Origin: Bermanella sp034110565
GTDB taxonomy: Bacteria; Pseudomonadota; Gammaproteobacteria; Pseudomonadales; Oceanobacteraceae
Direction of reading: 5' to 3'
Assembly: GCA_034110565.1 (NCBI GenBank)
Contig: JAWUYY010000025.1
Coordinates: 1 to 64,000 of the forward strand
DNA length: 64,000 bases
Each line of letters begins with the position of its first letter. Positions within the stretch are counted from its first letter, which is position 1. The position numbers and the translations under genes are program-made. The notes under the pieces are model-generated. The model ran no database searches. It was not told the origin of the DNA and saw only the letters and a program-made list of their open reading frames with translations. Shown in pieces: positions 17,548 through 27,229 of this stretch.

Positions 17548-18384
17548 ATGAAGTTTACAGGTACAGAAGAATACGTTGCCACGTCCGAGTTACAAATGGC
17601 AGTGAATGCAGCGATCACCTTGCAGCGCCCATTATTAATCAAAGGTGAGCCTGGCACAGGTAAAACCATGTTGGCCGAACAACTAGCCGAAGCCCTAGAT
17701 ACCCCTTTGATCCAGTGGCATATTAAATCCACGACAAAAGCGCACCAAGGCTTGTATGAATACGACGCTGTATCGCGTTTGCGTGATTCGCAGCTGGGTA
17801 ATGAAAGCGTTAATGATATCTCAAACTACATTAAGAAAGGTAAGCTTTGGGAAGCGTTTACTGGCGATAAGCCACCTGTACTATTAATAGATGAGATTGA
17901 TAAAGCGGACATCGAATTCCCGAACGATTTATTGCTCGAACTGGATAAAATGGAGTTTTTTGTTTACGAAACCCAAGAGCGTATCGTGGCCAAGCATCGC
18001 CCGATTATTATCATTACCAGTAACAATGAAAAAGAATTACCAGACGCTTTCTTGCGTCGTTGTTTCTTCCATTACATCGACTTCCCAGATAAAAGCACGA
18101 TGCAAAAAATTGTTGATGTGCATTATCCTGATATTAAAAAATCACTACTGGCCGAAGCCATGGATGTTTTCTTTGATTTACGCAAAGTGCCTGGTTTGAA
18201 GAAAAAACCATCGACGTCTGAGCTGGTGGATTGGTTGAAATTATTACTAGCGGATGATGTGGACCCAGAAACCTTGCGCAGCAAAGACACCGCTATTCCA
18301 CCACTTTATGGTGCCATGGTGAAAAACGAACAAGACGTTGAGCTACTACAAAAGCTAGCATTCATGTCTCGTCGTAAAGGCTAA
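17548..18384 (+). CDS. MoxR-type AAA+ ATPase
   Basis: 278 residues from ATG 17548; an in-frame TTG lies at 17536. Walker A GEPGTGKT (about residues 33-40), Walker B VLLIDEIDKAD (about 111-121), sensor 1 IIITSNNEKELPDAFLRRC. MoxR ATPases act as metal-insertion or complex-assembly chaperones, normally with a VWA partner; the partner here is the CoxE-type gene starting five bases after its stop. The target of this pair is not identified. Placement directly upstream of the envelope-machine operon (19.8 kb) and downstream of another VWA protein suggests a shared role, but a terminator separates it from each. Confidence 0.9.
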   Translation: MKFTGTEEYVATSELQMAVNAAITLQRPLLIKGEPGTGKTMLAEQLAEALDTPLIQWHIKSTTKAHQGLYEYDAVSRLRDSQLGNESVNDISNYIKKGKLWEAFTGDKPPVLLIDEIDKADIEFPNDLLLELDKMEFFVYETQERIVAKHRPIIIITSNNEKELPDAFLRRCFFHYIDFPDKSTMQKIVDVHYPDIKKSLLAEAMDVFFDLRKVPGLKKKPSTSELVDWLKLLLADDVDPETLRSKDTAIPPLYGAMVKNEQDVELLQKLAFMSRRKG

Positions 18385-18388
18385 TTCT

Positions 18389-19573
18389 ATGTTGGTTGAT
18401 TATTTCCAAACCATGCGCGAATACCGAGTACCTTGCTCGATTCGTGAATACTTGGATCTCATAAATGCCGTCAAAAACCATTTAGCGTTTGCTGATTTAG
18501 ATGATTTCTATCAAATCAGCCGCATTTGCTTGGTTAAGGATGAACGTCATTTTGACAAGTTTGATAAGGCATTTGCACACTACTTTGAAGGCATTGACCG
18601 TCTGGACGAAGTGTTAACCAGTGCGAAAGGCATCCCAGAAGATTGGATGAAATCTGAATTTGAGCGCTTGTTTAGTAAAGAAGAATTAGACGCCATTGAA
18701 TCTCAAGGTGGATTTGATGAGCTCATGAAAAAATTCCGTGAACGCTTAGAGGAACAAGAAAAGCGTCATCGTGGCGGTAATAAAATGATCGGCACTGGCG
18801 GTACATCACCCTTTGGTGCAGATGGATTTAATCCAGAAGGGATGCGTGTACAGCAAGGTCGCAGCCGTCATAAAAAAGCCATCAAGGTTTGGGAGCAACG
18901 TAACTACCGAAATCTTGATGATGACGTTGAGCTGGGTATTCGTAATATCAAAGTGGCACTAAGGCGTTTACGTAAGTTTGCTCGTCAAGGCGCCGCTGAA
19001 GAATTGGATCTAGACGACACCATTAGCTCAACCGCAAACAATGCGGGCTTCTTAGATATTAAACTGGTGCCAGAGCGTCATAACGCGGTAAAAGTTTTAT
19101 TATTCTTCGATATAGGCGGCACCATGGACCCGTTTGTGCGTATCTGTGAAGAATTATTCTCAGCCGCTAAAACTGAATTTAAACACATGGAGACGTTTTA
19201 TTTTCACAACTGCTTGTATGAGAGTGTGTGGAAAGATAACCGTCGTCGCAGTAATGAGCGCACCCAGACTTGGGATATTTTACGTAAATTTACCAAGGAC
19301 TATAAAGTCATCTTTATTGGTGATGCCATGATGGCACCTTATGAAGTTACCCATGTTGGCGGCAGTGTCGAGCATTGGAATGACGAATCAGGGGCTGTTT
19401 GGTTAGAGCGCATGAAAGAGCACTTCTCTAAAGTGGTGTGGTTAAATCCAGTGCCAGATTCACAGTGGGGGTGGAGTGGTTCTTTAAACGCTATACGAGA
19501 CATAATGAAAGATGACATGTATGCATTGACTATCAATGGCCTCGAAAAAGCCATGCGTGAACTTAGTCGTTGA
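18389..19573 (+). CDS. CoxE-like VWA-domain protein, partner of the MoxR ATPase
   Basis: 394 residues. An N-terminal helical region (MREYRVPCSIREYLDL) precedes a C-terminal VWA domain from about residue 230. The MIDAS motif reads FFDIGGTM (D about 241), so the usual DxSxS is DxGxT; this looks like a family trait rather than decay, because the rest of the domain (ETFYFHNCLYESVWKDN, IFIGDAMMAPYE) is well kept. No signal peptide, so cytoplasmic. It forms a two-gene unit with the MoxR gene, ending in a clear terminator. The expected role is substrate recognition for the ATPase. Confidence 0.88.
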   Translation: MLVDYFQTMREYRVPCSIREYLDLINAVKNHLAFADLDDFYQISRICLVKDERHFDKFDKAFAHYFEGIDRLDEVLTSAKGIPEDWMKSEFERLFSKEELDAIESQGGFDELMKKFRERLEEQEKRHRGGNKMIGTGGTSPFGADGFNPEGMRVQQGRSRHKKAIKVWEQRNYRNLDDDVELGIRNIKVALRRLRKFARQGAAEELDLDDTISSTANNAGFLDIKLVPERHNAVKVLLFFDIGGTMDPFVRICEELFSAAKTEFKHMETFYFHNCLYESVWKDNRRRSNERTQTWDILRKFTKDYKVIFIGDAMMAPYEVTHVGGSVEHWNDESGAVWLERMKEHFSKVVWLNPVPDSQWGWSGSLNAIRDIMKDDMYALTINGLEKAMRELSR

Positions 19574-19594
19574 TCGTGATTGCGTGTTGTTATT

Positions 19595-19618
19595 AAGGGA
19601 GCCGAGGCTCCCTTTTTT
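19595..19618 (+). terminator. intrinsic terminator after the MoxR/VWA pair
   Basis: The stem AAGGGAGCC/GGCTCCCTT (19595-19603 with 19606-19614) has a tight loop and is followed by TTTTTT. It separates this unit from the operon beginning at 19790. Confidence 0.9.
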
Positions 19619-19789
19619 ATTGGCTAAAATGTGCCGAGTTACTATTTTTGAGGAGTAAATAGCTGTTTTGGTACTTTAGACTCACTAACCTTGGTTGCAT
19701 CCTATAAAACCCTAGGTAACAATACGCCAAGACGCAGCATTCTAAAATAAATGCGTCCTTATAATAAAAATAAAAAATAAGGGTCAACC

Positions 19790-20317
19790 GTGAAGGCAAT
19801 CCATTCTTTTGCAAGTAGCCTCGTGCTATTCGTTTCTCTATGTATGTCATTTTCAGTGTTTGCAGCTGATCAGGCAGGTTTAGATTCAGAAATTGAAGAG
19901 CTGAAATCAGAAGTGATTGAGTTAAATCGTGAACTTTTTGACCTAGAAGAGCAGCTTCTCTATCCCGCGACAACGTCATTTGCCGTGTTTGTATCCATGG
20001 ATGCTGTACCTGATTTTAAAATTCAATCGGTTAAGCTAAGCCTTGATGAACAAGATGTTACTTCTCATATCTATCGTGATGAACAAGTAGAAGCCTTGCG
20101 ACGCGGTGGTATTCAAAAAATTTATGAGGGTAATTTAAAGCCCGGCTTGCATCATTTAAAAGCAGAAATCATGGGTAAAGACCGCGACGGACGGCCAGTG
20201 AAGCGCATGGTCGTTGCCGACTTCGGTAAAGCGCGTTCTAGTAAATATTTAGAAGTGAAAATCAGTAATAACCCCAATCAAAATAAACCAGACTTCGCCA
20301 TTGTAGAGTGGAAGTAA
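19790..20317 (+). CDS. periplasmic protein opening the ExbBD/AgmX-type operon
   Basis: 175 residues from a GTG start, with TAAGGGT seven bases upstream. A signal peptide ends near VFA-ADQ (residue 26). A short coiled coil follows (about 30-55, SEIEELKSEVIELNRELFDLEE in pattern), then a beta-rich domain with DFKIQSVKLSLDEQDV and LKPGLHHLKAEIMG. The second half resembles a beta-sandwich adaptor. I do not know a named family. Only one base separates it from the next gene, so it is part of the machine. It probably sits in the periplasm and may oligomerise through the coiled coil. Confidence 0.72.
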   Translation: MKAIHSFASSLVLFVSLCMSFSVFAADQAGLDSEIEELKSEVIELNRELFDLEEQLLYPATTSFAVFVSMDAVPDFKIQSVKLSLDEQDVTSHIYRDEQVEALRRGGIQKIYEGNLKPGLHHLKAEIMGKDRDGRPVKRMVVADFGKARSSKYLEVKISNNPNQNKPDFAIVEWK

Positions 20318-20318
20318 A

Positions 20319-22211
20319 ATGCGTTGGTTTATTTGGCTGCTATTCATAGTCCCAGTTGTATACGGTGATGACCTTCTACCAGATGAGCGTCGTGCCATTG
20401 CACGCGATCCTATATACGGCCAAGCCTTATATAGCCTGCACTCTGGCGAATACGACAAAGCATTAGGCTTTAACTACCAGCTGCGTAAAGAAGGCCGTAA
20501 AGGTTATGGAAAGGTGCTGGATATCCATGAAGCGACAGCTCAGTTAGGTCTAGGCATGAGCCAGCATGCACAGAAACAATACAAGCGCTTGCTGTCAGAT
20601 ACTCGAGTGAGTTTTTTACCCGCTCCAGCTCGTGCCCAAGCATGGTTTTATATGGCTAAGCATTTTTATAATAAAGGGCTTTGGGATAGCGCGCTTAGCT
20701 CAATGCGTAAGGTCAACGGATCCTATTTGGTCGATGACTTAAAAGATGAATATCATTTCTTAGCCACAACCCTTGAGTTATTTAAAGGCAAGCCAGAAAA
20801 AGCAGATAAGCACATATTAAACATTAAGCCAGATAGTAAATGGGCGGTGTATGCCTATATGAACCTAGCCGTTAGTTATACCGAGCGCGATATACATATT
20901 AGTAAAGTGGAAGCGGTATTTAACAAAGCATTATTACTGGTTAAAAATACCAATAAACCAGAAGCCTTATCGGATAAAATAAATTTAATGGCAGGGCAGT
21001 TCTTTTATGCTACGGGACGTGGTCGAAGTGCGATTAAACACTTGAAAAGCGTTAGCTTAGACGGTGCCTACACCCCTAAAGCACTACTGACGTATGGCTG
21101 GGCACTGACAGAACAGTGGCAGTATCATGATGCTTTACAACCTTGGTATATGTTAAAAACCAACCACTCGCCGCTTAATCAAGATGTACAAGAAACCTTA
21201 ATTGCTATTCCTTATCTTTTAGAAAAACTTAACGCAAAAGTTATGGCACTCGGTGCATTTGATTATGCGACTGAGCAATTTGATGATATTTACCGTCAAC
21301 TTGGTGAAAGTGCCATACGCTTAAATACAGGAGAATTTATTGAACCCTTAATGGCGCAGCAGGTTCCGGATCGTTGGGGAGCCTTTGAGGCGGTAGACTT
21401 ATCATTACCTAATCACCCTGATCAAATATATTTGAAAGATGTTATGAGCCGAGGGAACTTCCAAGGGGAGCTGAAAAACCTAAGAGACTTGCATGTGATG
21501 CGCTCGCAGTTAAAGTCGGCCATGGAGGAATTAAAGGCCTTTGATCAAACCGCAGATACGCGTGCACAAGAATATTTAATCATTAAAAAAGAAGCTCGGA
21601 TTAGCAAACATCAAATTGATCTAGCAAGCTTGCAGTCGCGTTATAAAAAACTACTAGGGCGAATTAACAAAGCGTTTAAAAATCCTGATGGTTCAGGTTT
21701 AGCATCCCAATCTGAAAAAGATCAGTTGGTATCGTTTAAGCAAGTATCAAAACAAATTTCACGATTATCGAAGCGTCCATCTTTAGCCGAACAGTCTTAT
21801 AAAGATCGGTTACGCCGAGTGGAGGGGGTTTTAAAGTGGACATTATCAGAGCGCTATAGTGAGCGTAAAAAGCAAGTGTCACAAAATCTTGCAATTTTAG
21901 AAGAAAAAATCAGACAAACGAACAAACAATTTAAGGCCGCTCAATATGCGTATACAGTTGCGCCTAAAGGCTTTAATGGCTTTAAAAAAAGAATAAATAC
22001 ATTAACTAAAACCTATGAAAAGCAACTGGCAAAACTTGATAAGGTCTATTATCAGCAACGAGAAAAAGTAGGTAGCATTGTTAAGGTTGATATTAAAAAA
22101 CGTCAGCAGCGTGTGATGGATTATCAATTACAAGCACGCTTGGCAGCCGCTAGATTGTTTGATGAGACTTCCAATGAGCAGCGTATTGTGACAGGGGAGC
22201 TAAGACAGTGA
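20319..22211 (+). CDS. periplasmic TPR and coiled-coil protein of the envelope-machine operon
   Basis: 630 residues with a signal peptide (MRWFIWLLFIVPVVYG). Residues about 30-330 contain degenerate TPR-like helical pairs (ALYSLHSGEYDKALGFNYQL, ALSSMRKVNGSYLVDDLKDE, ALLTYGWALTEQWQYHDALQ in successive repeats). From about 380 to 620 the protein is a long, highly charged coiled coil. This combination suits a periplasmic scaffold reaching across the space to the outer membrane. It overlaps the next lipoprotein gene by one base at a TGATG junction, so translation is coupled. No enzyme motif is seen. Confidence 0.78.
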   Translation: MRWFIWLLFIVPVVYGDDLLPDERRAIARDPIYGQALYSLHSGEYDKALGFNYQLRKEGRKGYGKVLDIHEATAQLGLGMSQHAQKQYKRLLSDTRVSFLPAPARAQAWFYMAKHFYNKGLWDSALSSMRKVNGSYLVDDLKDEYHFLATTLELFKGKPEKADKHILNIKPDSKWAVYAYMNLAVSYTERDIHISKVEAVFNKALLLVKNTNKPEALSDKINLMAGQFFYATGRGRSAIKHLKSVSLDGAYTPKALLTYGWALTEQWQYHDALQPWYMLKTNHSPLNQDVQETLIAIPYLLEKLNAKVMALGAFDYATEQFDDIYRQLGESAIRLNTGEFIEPLMAQQVPDRWGAFEAVDLSLPNHPDQIYLKDVMSRGNFQGELKNLRDLHVMRSQLKSAMEELKAFDQTADTRAQEYLIIKKEARISKHQIDLASLQSRYKKLLGRINKAFKNPDGSGLASQSEKDQLVSFKQVSKQISRLSKRPSLAEQSYKDRLRRVEGVLKWTLSERYSERKKQVSQNLAILEEKIRQTNKQFKAAQYAYTVAPKGFNGFKKRINTLTKTYEKQLAKLDKVYYQQREKVGSIVKVDIKKRQQRVMDYQLQARLAAARLFDETSNEQRIVTGELRQ

Positions 22212-25036
22212 TGGTAAAATATATTTCATTTGTATTAGTAGTAGCTTGTCTATCTGCATGTGCGAATCAGCCTGAGCGAAATGTGGTGAGTGTTGAAGAA
22301 GACTTATCGGGTAAAAGTATTGCAAATATTCGCCCAGTGGGGGTACGTTTAGCTAAAATGCCTGCCGCCCAAGCGGATACAAAAAAAGCCATTGCTAAAT
22401 ATCAGCGCTTTTTAGATATTGCACCGAAAGGGGAAACTAGGGTGCATGTTATGCATCGCTTAGCGGACTTGAAATTAATGGATGTCGAAGAGTTACTCGC
22501 CGATAACCCAGAGGAGCTAGAAGCTGAGCAAGTACAAAAAACCTATCAGCAAGCTATTGATACCTATAAGCAAGTTTTAAAAATGTTCCCCCATCGTCGT
22601 GACAGCGATATGCTTTTGTATCAACTAGCAAAAGTTTACATGTTAAAAGGTGATGATGAACAAGCGTTGACTGTTTTGACACGACTGACTCAAGATTTCC
22701 CTAAGTCAGACCTTGTGCCAGAAGCGCAATACCGTCGTGGTGATATATTATTTAATTTAGAACGCTTTGTTGAGTCCAATAAGGCATTCGCTTATGTCGC
22801 CATGGGCAATAAAAGCAATCGCTTTTATATCAGTGCAAACTATATGCGAGGCTGGAGTCAATTTAAGTTAAGAGCCTATGACAATGCATTATTATCATTT
22901 GTAAAAGTAATTGATGATCGTTTTGAAGATACTACGGCGGTTGTCACAGCATCTCGCGGAGATAAAGAATTACTCGATGATACTGTACGTGTTATGAGTA
23001 TGATATTTGCCGATAATAATGGACATAGGCAAATCGCACAGTTAATGCAACGGGTGGGTAATCGTCATTATGAGTATTTATTATATGACTCTTTAGCCGA
23101 GTATTATTTGTCTAAACAACAGTACACAGATGCCGCTCGTACCTATCAAGCGTTTGTTCAAGCGAATCCTAATGATGTATTAGCCTCCGCATTTTATAGC
23201 AGTGTTGTTGATAGCTATAAAAAAGCTGGCTATGTGGATTTAGTATTAAAGCACAAGGTGGCTTTCATTGAGCAATACGGTATTCGTAGCGGATATTGGA
23301 ACTTATATGGCGAAGACATCCGCGACATGATTCGCCCAAATATCAAAGAATACACTTCACAGTTAGCACAATATCATCATTCTCGTGGGCAAAAATCTAA
23401 AAACATTAAAAGTAAGTTTAATGACTTATTATCGGCTTCTCGTTGGTACCAAGAATACATAGATACGTTCCCTAGTGATGAAAAAGTAGGTGAAATGTAC
23501 TTCTTAAAAGGGGAGGCTGTTTACGAAGTCGGTCGTTTCGAAGAAGCCATTCTTGCTTACACACAAGGTGGTTATGATACGCCTAAACATGATAAATCAG
23601 AAGAATCTGCTTATGCTGCCTTAGTTGCATACAACCGGATGATAGAAGCATCAAAAATGAAAGAAAAATCTTTTTGGTTAGAACGAAAAATAGATAGCGC
23701 ACTACGGTATTCAATGGTGTACCCAGATAATAAAAACACATCACAGGTTTTGGCACGTGCAGCAGAAGGTTTATTTAGCTTAGGACAGTTTAAGCGTGCT
23801 GTAGACGTCAGCGACAGCGTACTAGCCCGTAAAGATTCGAGTAAACAACAGCTTTCTGTGGCTAATTTGATTAAAGCCCATTCACACTTTGATTTAGCTC
23901 AATATGAACAAGCCGAAGTAGCTTATGTGTCCGCACTGAACAGCAAACAATTGAAATCAAGTGATATTAAAGCCGTTAATGAAAAATTAGCTGCAAGCAT
24001 CTATAAGCAAGCTGTCGCCTGGGTTGAAAAAGATGTATTGGATCAAGCTGTTTCAGACTTTATGCGCGTAGGTAAGGTCGTACCTAGTTCACCTATACGC
24101 ATTACGGCTCATTATGATGCCGCTTCTTATTTAATGAAAAACAAAAAATGGAAAAAAGCCGAAGAGATATTATTGAGTTTTAGAGAGCAATTTCCAAAAG
24201 ATAAGTTAGTGAAAGATATCCCATCTAAATTGATTATTGCTTATGAAAATATGCAAGATTGGAAAAATGCTGCATTTGAACTGCAAAATATCTGGCGGTT
24301 TTCTCGTAATAAGAAAGAACAACGCATTGCGCTTTATCAAGCCGCTGAATATTACGAAAAAGCCAACGATATTGATAATGCCATGGTCATGCTTAAGCGT
24401 TATGCTCATAACTACCCTACACCATTTGATGCGCAACTAGAGGCCATTAATAAGTTGGAAGGTTTATATCTTAAACAAGATGACCATGAGAAGCGTCGTT
24501 ACTGGTTAGAGAAGCTTATAGCTTCGGATCGTACGGCAGGCAAAGCCCGTACCGAACGTTCTAAGTTCTTAGCAGCAAAAGCATCATTTGAATTAGCTGA
24601 TTATGAGCGTCAAGTCTATGCCAAAATTGAACTAACACTCCCACTGCAAAAAAGCTTGGGCAAAAAGAAAGTGGCGCTTAAGAAAACATTGGATGCTTAT
24701 CAACGTACGGCAAAAATGGAAGTACAAGAATTTACAACAGCCGCCACGTTCCAAATTGCTGAAATCTATGGAGAGTTGTCTCGTGACCTGATGGCATCAC
24801 AACGCCCAGCAGGCTTAGATGAGTTAGAACTAGAAGAGTATGAATTCCTACTTGAAGATCAAGCTTTTCCGTTTGAAGAGGCCGCCATTAATATTCATGA
24901 AACAAATATAAAACGTAGCTGGGATGGTTTATACGATAGCTGGATAGAAAATAGTATATCCGCGCTCTCCAAATTGATGCCTGCTCGCTATGCCAAACAA
25001 GAGGAGAGCTATGATGCCATTGCTGAAATACACTAG
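22211..25036 (+). CDS. large TPR lipoprotein of the envelope-machine operon
   Basis: 941 residues from the ATG overlapping the upstream stop (TGATG); a GTG three bases earlier also reads in frame. The lipobox is LSAC, giving a lipidated Cys near residue 17, with Ala at +2, which favours outer-membrane sorting. The whole protein is made of TPR units (for example AIDTYKQVLKMFPHRRDSD, LYQLAKVYMLKGDDEQALTV, AQYRRGDILFNLERFVESNK). Tandem TPR lipoproteins of this size resemble GltE/GltD-like scaffolds of myxobacterial gliding machinery and tol-pal CpoB-like proteins, but the match is by type only. It likely forms the outer-membrane side of the complex. Confidence 0.8.
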   Translation: MVKYISFVLVVACLSACANQPERNVVSVEEDLSGKSIANIRPVGVRLAKMPAAQADTKKAIAKYQRFLDIAPKGETRVHVMHRLADLKLMDVEELLADNPEELEAEQVQKTYQQAIDTYKQVLKMFPHRRDSDMLLYQLAKVYMLKGDDEQALTVLTRLTQDFPKSDLVPEAQYRRGDILFNLERFVESNKAFAYVAMGNKSNRFYISANYMRGWSQFKLRAYDNALLSFVKVIDDRFEDTTAVVTASRGDKELLDDTVRVMSMIFADNNGHRQIAQLMQRVGNRHYEYLLYDSLAEYYLSKQQYTDAARTYQAFVQANPNDVLASAFYSSVVDSYKKAGYVDLVLKHKVAFIEQYGIRSGYWNLYGEDIRDMIRPNIKEYTSQLAQYHHSRGQKSKNIKSKFNDLLSASRWYQEYIDTFPSDEKVGEMYFLKGEAVYEVGRFEEAILAYTQGGYDTPKHDKSEESAYAALVAYNRMIEASKMKEKSFWLERKIDSALRYSMVYPDNKNTSQVLARAAEGLFSLGQFKRAVDVSDSVLARKDSSKQQLSVANLIKAHSHFDLAQYEQAEVAYVSALNSKQLKSSDIKAVNEKLAASIYKQAVAWVEKDVLDQAVSDFMRVGKVVPSSPIRITAHYDAASYLMKNKKWKKAEEILLSFREQFPKDKLVKDIPSKLIIAYENMQDWKNAAFELQNIWRFSRNKKEQRIALYQAAEYYEKANDIDNAMVMLKRYAHNYPTPFDAQLEAINKLEGLYLKQDDHEKRRYWLEKLIASDRTAGKARTERSKFLAAKASFELADYERQVYAKIELTLPLQKSLGKKKVALKKTLDAYQRTAKMEVQEFTTAATFQIAEIYGELSRDLMASQRPAGLDELELEEYEFLLEDQAFPFEEAAINIHETNIKRSWDGLYDSWIENSISALSKLMPARYAKQEESYDAIAEIH

Positions 25037-25631
25037 TATCAGTGCGCTAATATTTCTGTTAGCAGCTTGTACCGGGCAGCAGGTTAAGAGCACAGTTGAT
25101 GCAAATGTGGAATCTCAAATCATAGAAATTCCAGCGCAAGCTGCTAAAGATTTTAAAGTGGCGATTGAGCTTATGAATCAAAATAAGTTTGATGAGGCAT
25201 TAACCGCATTTGAAAATATGACTCAAGACTATCCTGAATTATCTGGTCCTTTTGCCAATATTGGCGTGATTTATAGTCGTCAAGAAAACTGGGAAAAGGC
25301 ACGGGATGCTTTAAAGATCAGCGTGAGCAAAAATACACATAACATTAAGGCATTAAATCAACTGGGTTTAGCTCATCGTCACCTCGGTGAATTTAAACAA
25401 GCCGAAGATGCCTACTTGCAAGCTATTAAGGCTGTGCCAAATGCCTCTCAGAGTTATCTAAATCTTGGTATCTTGTATGATATTTATATGGGGCAATTTG
25501 TTAAGGCCAGTAACTATTATCAAAAATATCAAAGTTTACAAAGTGAACCAAATAGACAGGTAGCAGGTTGGATTGTTGATATTAATCGCCGTGCAGGGAT
25601 TAAATCGCAAATAGCCGGAGATACACCATGA
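25014..25631 (+). CDS. small TPR lipoprotein of the envelope-machine operon
   Basis: 205 residues from ATG 25014, seven bases after GAGGAG; ATG 25011 is also possible. Lipobox LAAC (Cys about residue 19). Three TPR units follow: FKVAIELMNQNKFDEALTAF, ANIGVIYSRQENWEKARDAL and LNQLGLAHRHLGEFKQAEDA. The gene overlaps the upstream TPR lipoprotein by 23 bases. It probably pairs with that protein in the periplasm. The next gene overlaps its stop by four bases (ATGA). Confidence 0.82.
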   Translation: MPLLKYTSISALIFLLAACTGQQVKSTVDANVESQIIEIPAQAAKDFKVAIELMNQNKFDEALTAFENMTQDYPELSGPFANIGVIYSRQENWEKARDALKISVSKNTHNIKALNQLGLAHRHLGEFKQAEDAYLQAIKAVPNASQSYLNLGILYDIYMGQFVKASNYYQKYQSLQSEPNRQVAGWIVDINRRAGIKSQIAGDTP

Positions 25632-25924
25632 TAAAGTTAATGTCGGTTTTGACCTTAATGACATTTTCAATGCTTGTGTTTGCTAAGGATTCAGCGATAC
25701 GTTTACAAGGCATTAAAATTAAAGCCGATAATGAAGCGCCACAGGTGATGCATATTATTCCATGGCAGAATCCAGAAGGGGCTGAACGTTTATATTCACC
25801 TGTTCGTGGTGAAGAAATTGAGCGATTAAAACCAATGGACCCTTATAGCTTTGAATTAGAAACTACATTGCATGAACAGTGGCAGGTAAATAAAGGAGTG
25901 GCCATTGACCTTGCACATGATTAA
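25628..25924 (+). CDS. small secreted protein of the envelope-machine operon
   Basis: 98 residues with a signal peptide (MIKLMSVLTLMTFSMLVFA). The mature part is about 79 residues, with IRLQGIKIKADNEAPQVMHI and a MDPYSFELETTLHEQW segment. It overlaps the upstream gene by ATGA and precedes the ExbB-like gene after a 107-base AT-rich gap. I recognise no family; it is a candidate accessory subunit of the periplasmic part of the machine. Confidence 0.65.
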   Translation: MIKLMSVLTLMTFSMLVFAKDSAIRLQGIKIKADNEAPQVMHIIPWQNPEGAERLYSPVRGEEIERLKPMDPYSFELETTLHEQWQVNKGVAIDLAHD

Positions 25925-26031
25925 GTTATTTAATGGTTAAATAACGACATAGCTAATAATAAAAATAATAAAAAATTATTCTAAAAAATAATACAACAAT
26001 AAAAAATCTACACAAATAGAGGATGTACACA

Positions 26032-26703
26032 ATGGATACCATTATTCGCTTTTTCCAAGATGGCGGCATGTTTATGTACCCGATCGCGGTCATATTAGTG
26101 GTCGGACTTTCTATCGCGATTGAGCGATTAATTAGCATTTCTGCATCTAAGCGTAAAAATCGTACGGCTTTTGAAGAGATGTTACCCATGATTCAACGTA
26201 AAGATTATAAAGCGGCTTTAAACTATGCAGGTCAAAGCGACAGTGATATAGCTAATATTTTAGGTGCAGGCATTGCACGTATGCCAAGTAGTTCTCGTCG
26301 CGAAGACATTGAGTACGCCATGGAAGAAGGCTTAATGGAAAGCACACCAAAACTTGAAAAACGCACCGCTTACATTGCGACCCTTGCTAATATTTCTACG
26401 TTAATGGGGCTGCTTGGTACTATCATAGGTCTGATCGCAGCCTTTACTGCGGTAGCCACTGCGGCTCCATCAGAAAAAGCGACACTGCTTTCGCAATCTA
26501 TTTCTGTTGCTATGAATACAACGGCATTTGGGTTGATTTCTGCTATTCCATTATTATTAGCGCATACCGTATTGCAAAGTAAAACCACAGAAATTATCGA
26601 TAGCCTTGAGATGGCAGGAGTTAAATTTTTAAATTTAATTACTGAACGTAAGCCCGCAGCTGCGGCTCAATCTCAAGTAACCACTTCTAACGCTGCGAAA
26701 TAA
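26032..26703 (+). CDS. MotA/TolQ/ExbB-family motor subunit
   Basis: 223 residues from ATG 26032, eight bases after AGAGGA; the in-frame ATG at 26023 overlaps that site and is less likely. Three TM helices are visible: about 12-32 (MFMYPIAVILVVGLSIAIER), about 115-138 (ISTLMGLLGTIIGLIAAFTA) and about 160-180 (MNTTAFGLISAIPLLLAHTV). The TLMGLLGTIIGL and NTTAFGLISAIP signatures are those of ExbB/TolQ proton channels. It should form a pentamer around an ExbD-type dimer and use the proton gradient to move it. The adjacent genes supply two different ExbD-type partners and a TonB-like effector. Confidence 0.93.
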   Translation: MDTIIRFFQDGGMFMYPIAVILVVGLSIAIERLISISASKRKNRTAFEEMLPMIQRKDYKAALNYAGQSDSDIANILGAGIARMPSSSRREDIEYAMEEGLMESTPKLEKRTAYIATLANISTLMGLLGTIIGLIAAFTAVATAAPSEKATLLSQSISVAMNTTAFGLISAIPLLLAHTVLQSKTTEIIDSLEMAGVKFLNLITERKPAAAAQSQVTTSNAAK

Positions 26704-26728
26704 TTGCACTTAAAAGTGGAGACTGGCT

Positions 26729-27229
26729 ATGAGACGCCATAAAAAAATACAAGAAGAAGCGGAATTAGATATTACCTCCTTCATGAACCTGATGATTATC
26801 TTGGTTCCTGTTTTACTGATTAGTATGGTGTTTAATCACATCACAGTATTAGAGTTAAGATTGCCCCTTGCAGAAGAATTAAAAAAGCAGGATCTGAACC
26901 CAGACGATTTATCTTTAGAAGTTATCGTACGAGAATCAGGCTTTAATGTGATGCTTGGTCCTTTGTCGATTGAATCCATTACTAAAAAAGATAATCAATT
27001 CGATTTTAATCGTTTATCGATGGTTTTACAGGGCATGAAAAAGCAACTTGGCCGTGAACGTACGGACATTGCTATTTTGTCTGAACCAGATATTGATTAT
27101 CAAGTGTTGATTGGCGTGATTGATGCGGCAAAATCATTTCCTGCGGTAATCGCTGCTAGTGTTGTTGATGCGGTGTTGTTCCCTGATGTATCCCTTGGGG
27201 ATGCCCCTGAACAGGAGGCAGCATTATGA
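26729..27229 (+). CDS. ExbD/TolR-family protein 1 (Asn at the usual proton-carrier position)
   Basis: 166 residues. One TM helix (about 22-40) within LDITSFMNLMIILVPVLLI, then a periplasmic domain. In ExbD and TolR the conserved TM aspartate stands where this protein has Asn in SFMN. The nearest acid is the Asp of LDIT four to five residues earlier. The Asn form is, as I recall, regular among proteins encoded beside a second ExbD copy, so it is not damage. The gene ends with an ATGA overlap with the second ExbD gene. Confidence 0.9.
   Translation: MRRHKKIQEEAELDITSFMNLMIILVPVLLISMVFNHITVLELRLPLAEELKKQDLNPDDLSLEVIVRESGFNVMLGPLSIESITKKDNQFDFNRLSMVLQGMKKQLGRERTDIAILSEPDIDYQVLIGVIDAAKSFPAVIAASVVDAVLFPDVSLGDAPEQEAAL

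Noticed and set aside
26729..27229. First ExbD gene as a decayed copy because it lacks the TM aspartate
   Set aside because: The reading frame, TM helix and periplasmic domain are intact, and coupling to the second ExbD gene suggests a working heteropartner.
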